DNA of 10,217 bases from Alphaproteobacteria bacterium MarineAlpha10_Bin2 (GTDB lineage Bacteria; Pseudomonadota; Alphaproteobacteria; UBA828), in NCBI GenBank assembly GCA_002937555.1, contig PTKB01000080.1:1-10217 (forward strand), given 5' to 3'. The translations under genes and the position numbers were made by a program. Positions 6,187-10,217 of this stretch are shown here, one piece after another. Under the pieces are notes generated by a model. That model was not told the DNA's origin, searched no databases, and worked only from the letters and a program-made list of their open reading frames with translations. Each line of letters begins with the position of its first letter. The stretch's first letter is position 1.

Positions 6187-8085
6187 ATGAGCGGCGAATT
6201 CGAGCGGGTGTATGGGCGCGCGCGGAGCGACCCGGAAGGCTTCTGGGCGGAAGCCGCCGAAGCGCTCGACTGGGACAGGAAGTGGGACAAGGTGCTGGAC
6301 GATAGCAAGGCGCCGTTCTATCGCTGGTTTACCGGCGGCATGCTTAACACCTGCCACAACGCGCTCGACCGCCATGTCAACCAGGGCCGCGGCGATCAGG
6401 CGGCGCTGATTCACGATTCGCCGGTTACCGACAGCGTCACCACCTTCACCTACCGTGAATTGCGCGATGCGGTCGCGCTGTTCGCCGGCGCGCTTGCCGA
6501 TCGCGGCGTCGGAAAGGGCGACCGGGTGATCATCTATATGCCGATGGTGCCCGAGGCGGCGATCGCCATGCTCGCCTGTGCGCGCATCGGCGCCGTGCAT
6601 TCGGTGGTGTTCGGCGGTTTCGCCGCCAACGAGCTGGCGGTGCGGATCGACGACTGCGCGCCGCGCGTCATCGTTTCCGCCAGTTGCGGCATCGAAGGCC
6701 AGCGCGTTATCGCCTATAAACCGCTCCTCGACGAGGCCATCGAACTGGCGGCGCACAGGCCGGCGAGCTGCATTATTCTGCAGCGCCCGCAAGAAACCGC
6801 AAACATGACGGAAGGCCGCGATGTGGAGTGGCGCGCGGCGACGGCGGCTGCGACAGCGCATGATTGCGTCTCCGTCGCGGCGACCGACCCGCTCTATATC
6901 CTCTACACCTCCGGCACCACCGGCCAGCCCAAGGGCGTGGTGCGCGACAACGGCGGCCATGCGGTGGCGCTCAATTGGACGATGAAGAATATCTACGGCG
7001 TCGAACCAGGCGAGGCCTATTGGGCGGCCTCCGATGTCGGCTGGGTGGTCGGCCATTCCTATATCGTTTATGCGCCGCTCCTGCACGGCAACACCTCCAT
7101 CCTCTATGAAGGCAAGCCGGTCGGCACGCCCGACGCCGGCGCGTTCTGGCGGGTGATCTCGGATCACAAAGTCGCTGCGATGTTCACCGCGCCGACCGCT
7201 TTTCGTGCCATCAAGCGCGACGACCCGGAAGGAAAACGCATCGCCGACTACGATCTTTCCAACTTCCGCACTCTCTTTCTCGCCGGCGAGCGCACCGATC
7301 CGGACACACTGCATTGGGCCGAGGACAAGCTCGGCGTGCCGGTGATCGATCACTGGTGGCAGACCGAAACCGGCTGGTCGATTTGCGCCAATTGCATCGG
7401 TATCGAGCAACTGCCGGTCAAGGAAGGCTCGCCGACCAAGCCGGTTCCCGGCATGGATGTGCGCGTCCTCGACGATGCCTGCAACGAAGTGAAGGCCGGC
7501 GATATCGGCGCACTGGTGATCAAACTGCCGTTGCCGCCCGGTACTTTTCCGACGCTGTGGAATGCCGAGGCGCGTTTTCTAGAAACCTATCTCGAGGAAT
7601 TTCCCGGCTATTACAAAACCGCCGATGCCGGCTTTATCGATGCGGACGGCTATGTCTATGTGATGTCGCGCACCGACGATATCATCAATGTCGCCGGACA
7701 CCGGCTCTCGACCGGCGCCATGGAAGAGGTGTTGGCCGAGCACCCGGACGTGGCGGAATGCGCGGTGATCGGCGTGGCGGATGCGCTCAAGGGCCAATTG
7801 CCGCTGGGGTTTTTGGTGCTCAACAGCGGTGTTTCCCGCGATCACGGGGAAATCGTCAAGGATGTGGTGGCTATGGTGCGCGAGCGCATCGGGCCGGTGG
7901 CGGCGTTCAAGACGGCGACCGTGGTCAATGCGCTGCCGAAGACGCGCTCGGGCAAAATTCTGCGCGGCACGATGCAAAAAATTGCCGACAGCGAAGACCA
8001 TGAGGTTCCGGCGGCAATCGACGACCCGGCGGCGCTCGACGAGATTACCCGGTCGCTGACGGCGATCGGTTACGCCAAAGGCTGA
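6187..8085 (+). CDS. prpE: Propionyl-CoA synthetase (PrpE/ACSS3-type acyl-CoA synthetase)
   Basis: Seen: 632 residues, matching PrpE length. An N-terminal ACAS segment (FYRWFTGGMLNTCHNALDRH, 44-63) precedes the AMP-binding domain. The domain has the P-loop YTSGTTGQPKG (240-250), WWQTETGW (390-397), the YYKTAD hinge-side aspartate (475-480) and SRTDD (494-498). The small C-terminal domain carries SGKILRG with Lys590. Segments VVRDNGGHAVALNW (251-264) and GKPVGTPDAGAFW (309-321) are PrpE-like; acetate-specific Acs has a TTGGY segment at the former. Known: PrpE makes propionyl-CoA from propionate, ATP and CoA in the cytoplasm, and the equivalent of Lys590 is the acylation switch of the family. 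Inference: it activates a C2-C4 acid freed by the locus. GGGAG at 6172-6176 is the ribosome site. It is the first gene of a probable operon with the ligase 41 bp downstream. Use of acetate or a short hydroxy- or branched acid is possible. Confidence 0.85.
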   Translation: MSGEFERVYGRARSDPEGFWAEAAEALDWDRKWDKVLDDSKAPFYRWFTGGMLNTCHNALDRHVNQGRGDQAALIHDSPVTDSVTTFTYRELRDAVALFAGALADRGVGKGDRVIIYMPMVPEAAIAMLACARIGAVHSVVFGGFAANELAVRIDDCAPRVIVSASCGIEGQRVIAYKPLLDEAIELAAHRPASCIILQRPQETANMTEGRDVEWRAATAAATAHDCVSVAATDPLYILYTSGTTGQPKGVVRDNGGHAVALNWTMKNIYGVEPGEAYWAASDVGWVVGHSYIVYAPLLHGNTSILYEGKPVGTPDAGAFWRVISDHKVAAMFTAPTAFRAIKRDDPEGKRIADYDLSNFRTLFLAGERTDPDTLHWAEDKLGVPVIDHWWQTETGWSICANCIGIEQLPVKEGSPTKPVPGMDVRVLDDACNEVKAGDIGALVIKLPLPPGTFPTLWNAEARFLETYLEEFPGYYKTADAGFIDADGYVYVMSRTDDIINVAGHRLSTGAMEEVLAEHPDVAECAVIGVADALKGQLPLGFLVLNSGVSRDHGEIVKDVVAMVRERIGPVAAFKTATVVNALPKTRSGKILRGTMQKIADSEDHEVPAAIDDPAALDEITRSLTAIGYAKG

Positions 8086-8126
8086 AGCTGGGAAGGCGGA
8101 AATAACGAACGAAGGGGGATGGGCTC

Positions 8127-9761
8127 ATGCATGGATTGATAATGGACCGGCCGCTGCTGATTTCCTCGCTGCTCGAATTCGGCGCGCGCAATCATGCCGG
8201 CTCGGAGATTGTCTCGCGCACGACGGAGGGGCCGATCCACCGCTATACACTGGCCGATGCGCACGGGCGCGCGAAGCAATTGGCCAAGGCGATGGCGCGC
8301 CTCGGCGTCGACCGGGGCGACCGTATCGCCACCATCGCCTGGAACAACTATCGCCATTTCGAGCTTTACTTCGCCATCTCCGGCATGGGCGCGGTTTGCC
8401 ACACCATAAATCCACGGCTTTTTCACGAGCAGATCGTTTATGTGATCAACCATGCGGAAGACAAATACGTGTTCATGGATTTGACTTTCGTGCCGCTGTT
8501 GGAAGCGCTCGGCGCCCACCTGCCCAAGGTCGCGGGCTATGTGATCATGACCGACAAGGAACATATGCCCGAGACCAAGCTCGAAAATGTCCACTGCTAC
8601 GAAGACCTGCTGGCGGCGGAGGACGACGATTATGCCTGGCCGGAATTTGACGAACTGACGGCGTCGTCGCTGTGCTACACCTCGGGCACCACCGGCAATC
8701 CCAAGGGCGTGCTCTACAGCCACCGCTCGACCATGCTGCACACCTTCGCGATATGTTCGGCGGAAGGACCCGGCCTCAACAGCCGTATCGCCTACCTCGC
8801 CGTGGTGCCGATGTTTCACGTCAACGCCTGGGGCATCCCATACGGCTGCGCGCTCACCGGCGCCAAACTGGTGCTGCCGGGGCCGCGCTATGAAGGCGAT
8901 ATGATTTTCGACCTGCTCGACGACGAGAACGTCAACATCACCGCCGGCGTGCCGACCATCTGGATGATGCTGCTCGCCGAGATGAAGAAGCGCGGGCGCA
9001 AACCCGAAGCGCTCGAGACGGTGATCGTCGGCGGCTCGGCGTTCCCGACTTCGATGATCGTGGCGTTCGAGGAGGATTTCGGCGTCAACGTTCACCATGC
9101 CTGGGGCATGACCGAGCTCAGCCCGATCGGCTCCAGCGGCAGTTTGCTGACCTCGATGCTCGACCTGCCGAAGGAAGAACGCTGGGCGGTCAAGAGCAAA
9201 CAGGGCCGGGCGATCTGGGGCGTCGAGAAGAAAATCGTCGGCGAAGACGGCGCGGAATTGCCGCAGGACGGCGTGGCGTTCGGCGAGCTGATGGTGCGCG
9301 GGCCGTGGACGGCGAGCGCCTATTACAACGACGCCGAAGCGACGGCGCAGTCGTTCACCGAGGACGGCTGGTTCCACACCGGCGACGTCGCGACGATCGA
9401 CGAACACGGCATCATGCAGATCGTCGACCGCAAGAAGGACGTCATCAAATCGGCCGGCGAGTGGATCAGCTCGATCGATCTGGAAAACGCCGCGATGGCG
9501 CACCCCGCCATCCAAGAGGCGGCGGTGATCGGCATGCCGCACCCGAAATGGGACGAACGCCCGCTGTTGGTGGTAGTCGCCGCCGAGCGTCAGTCACCGG
9601 AGCTCGAAGAAGTCAGGGAATTCCTCGCCGACAAGGTCGCCAAATGGTGGCTGCCGGACGATCTCATGGTCCTCGACGAACTACCGCACACGGCGACGGG
9701 CAAGGTCTCCAAGCTGAATTTGCGCGAGCAGCTGAAGGATTACGTCTTTCCGGGGGTTTGA
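8127..9761 (+). CDS. Medium/long-chain acyl-CoA ligase (AlkK/DmdB-type)
   Basis: Seen: 544 residues with an AMP-binding domain. The P-loop is YTSGTTGNPKG (184-194). FHVNAWGIPYG (230-240) lines the acyl pocket. HAWGMTELSP (324-333), WFHTGD (415-420) and DRKKDVIKSAGEWISS (434-449) lead to the mobile C-terminal domain, with Lys526 in TATGK. Opening PLLISSLLEF and the FHVNAWG block are shared with AlkK-type fatty-acid ligases and with DmdB, the 3-(methylthio)propionate-CoA ligase. Known: these enzymes form an acyl-adenylate and then the CoA thioester. Inference: it activates a second acid from the pathway or a medium-chain fatty acid; the sequence does not separate AlkK from DmdB function. AAGGGGG at 8112-8118, 8 bp before the ATG, supports this start; the ATG at 8119 is out of frame. 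It probably shares a transcript with prpE. Confidence 0.88.
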   Translation: MHGLIMDRPLLISSLLEFGARNHAGSEIVSRTTEGPIHRYTLADAHGRAKQLAKAMARLGVDRGDRIATIAWNNYRHFELYFAISGMGAVCHTINPRLFHEQIVYVINHAEDKYVFMDLTFVPLLEALGAHLPKVAGYVIMTDKEHMPETKLENVHCYEDLLAAEDDDYAWPEFDELTASSLCYTSGTTGNPKGVLYSHRSTMLHTFAICSAEGPGLNSRIAYLAVVPMFHVNAWGIPYGCALTGAKLVLPGPRYEGDMIFDLLDDENVNITAGVPTIWMMLLAEMKKRGRKPEALETVIVGGSAFPTSMIVAFEEDFGVNVHHAWGMTELSPIGSSGSLLTSMLDLPKEERWAVKSKQGRAIWGVEKKIVGEDGAELPQDGVAFGELMVRGPWTASAYYNDAEATAQSFTEDGWFHTGDVATIDEHGIMQIVDRKKDVIKSAGEWISSIDLENAAMAHPAIQEAAVIGMPHPKWDERPLLVVVAAERQSPELEEVREFLADKVAKWWLPDDLMVLDELPHTATGKVSKLNLREQLKDYVFPGV

Positions 9762-9843
9762 GGGCCCGAGCAGCAACAGAAATTTATAAAGCGGCTATTG
9801 AGAGCATGATCAAAACGGGAATACATGCCAAATTCGTTGCAGT
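9762..9843. other. Convergent intergenic gap with a possible relic of the AGAGCA-type repeat
   Basis: Seen: 82 bp between the stop of the acyl-CoA ligase and the stop of the broken AT-rich gene. It marks the change from G+C-rich to A+T-rich DNA. At 9801-9811 it contains AGAGCATGATC, followed by AAAACGGGAA. This resembles one arm of common rhizobial-type palindromic repeats and shares AGAGCAT with the element at 1561. No matching right arm is seen. I find no convincing terminator. Confidence 0.3.
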
Positions 9844-10217
9844 TCATTTGGTGACATTCATATTGAATGGCTGATCGGCAGCCGAAATTTCAACGCCAAT
9901 TTCATTGAGCAGGGCCGGGATCGTATTTTCCCGCTCGTATTGCAAAATCCGAACATCGTCAAAATTGGATTCAAAAACTGAGATCAAACTATCAAAGTCA
10001 CAAAGCCATGAATCTTTTTCTACATAGAATACGGATTTTGGGTCTCTGGAAATTGATAAACTGTTTTTTATAATCTGCGCTTTTCTTGAGCTAAGATATT
10101 ATCTTTTATCCCTCAACATCAAAAAGATCGTGAAATTTACACTATTTGGAAATAGGGATTTGAGAATTTCGCATTCAGCGTCACTCCGAATAAATGAAAG
10201 ACCTTCTGCAGAAAAAA
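9844..10217 (-). pseudogene. Sulfotransferase-like gene, 3' part, broken by an in-frame TAA (runs off the right edge)
   Basis: Seen: one leftward reading frame is protein-like from the right edge to TGA at 9844-9846, except for a TAA at 10099-10101. Before the TAA it reads SAEGLSFIRSDAECEILKSL and then NFTIFLMLRDKR. After it, YLSSRKAQIIKNSL, then SISRDPKSVFYVEKDSWLCD and VRILQYERENTIPALLNEIG. Both sides keep the same frame, so this is a single nonsense change; the codon could have been GAA. Composition is foreign to its neighbours: 107 G+C in 300 bases at 9901-10200 (36%), with AT-ending codons and AGA/ATA. Known: FLMLRD-x6-S resembles the 3'-phosphate-binding segment of P-loop sulfotransferases of cell-surface polysaccharides. 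Inference: it is a horizontally acquired surface-modification gene in decay. The family call is by pattern memory and is moderate. A sequencing error at one base would also explain the stop. Confidence 0.5.

Noticed and set aside
6130..7410. Long minus-strand frame opposite prpE (and the similar one at 8070-9542 opposite the second ligase)
   Set aside because: Both are antisense shadows of genes with complete AMP-binding motifs, and neither has a credible domain.
8127..9761. Calling the second ligase DmdB and inferring a DMSP demethylation pathway
   Set aside because: DmdB and AlkK-type ligases are too alike to separate by eye, and no DmdA, DmdC or DmdD gene is in the window.
9828..9851. CCAAAT-N12-ATTTGG inverted repeat as a terminator
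   Set aside because: It has a 6-bp A+T-rich stem, a 12-nt loop and no U-run on either strand; likely chance.
10099..10101. Recoding (selenocysteine or pyrrolysine) of the in-frame stop in the AT-rich gene
   Set aside because: The codon is TAA, which is not used for either residue; mutation or a sequence error is simpler.

Overview
The window is GC-rich (about 62% in its coding parts). Its mix of genes fits an alphaproteobacterium: a TMADH-like amine dehydrogenase, a FadR-type GntR regulator, a catabolic glutamine-synthetase homologue, a DAO-family oxidase, PrpE- and AlkK/DmdB-type acyl-CoA ligases, and AGAGCA-bounded palindromic intergenic DNA. I cannot fix the order or genus. There are seven intact or edge-cut genes and one degraded gene. 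I see no rRNA, tRNA, CRISPR array, phage gene or transposase.

Layout. 1-647 (-): start of a DAO-family FAD oxidoreductase, cut by the left edge. 648-849: divergent control region with two AATTGGT/ACCAATT dyads. 850-1563 (+): FadR-subfamily GntR regulator. 1561-1626: nested palindrome running exactly from the regulator's stop codon to the stop codon of the convergent gene. 1624-2937 (-): glutamine-synthetase-family ligase of the gamma-glutamylamine type. 2938-3014: short divergent promoter region with a 43-bp spaced inverted repeat. 3015-5075 (+): TMADH/histamine-dehydrogenase-like flavoprotein. 5078-6079 (-): Gfo/Idh/MocA dehydrogenase, tail to tail with the previous gene. 6080-6186: divergent promoter region with another 43-bp spaced inverted repeat. 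6187-8085 and 8127-9761 (+): two acyl-CoA ligases in one probable operon. 9844-10217 (-): an AT-rich sulfotransferase-like gene broken by an in-frame TAA.

How it may work (inference). Three enzymes handle amines or amino groups: a DAO-type oxidase, a GS-like ligase that in its relatives gamma-glutamylates amines, and a TMADH-type dehydrogenase. Two ligases activate carboxylic acids to CoA thioesters, and a sugar- or polyol-type NAD(P) dehydrogenase accompanies them. This is what one expects of a locus that strips nitrogen from an imported N-containing compound and passes the carbon skeleton on as acyl-CoA. The regulator probably controls itself and the DAO-type gene through the two dyads. The TMADH-like enzyme keeps its cofactor and catalytic residues but has acidic residues in place of two of the three aromatic substrate-binding residues. 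It is therefore unlikely to be a trimethylamine dehydrogenase; a cationic amine such as a diamine, polyamine or histamine-like compound is a better guess. The right end is unrelated in composition and looks like a decaying foreign surface-modification gene.
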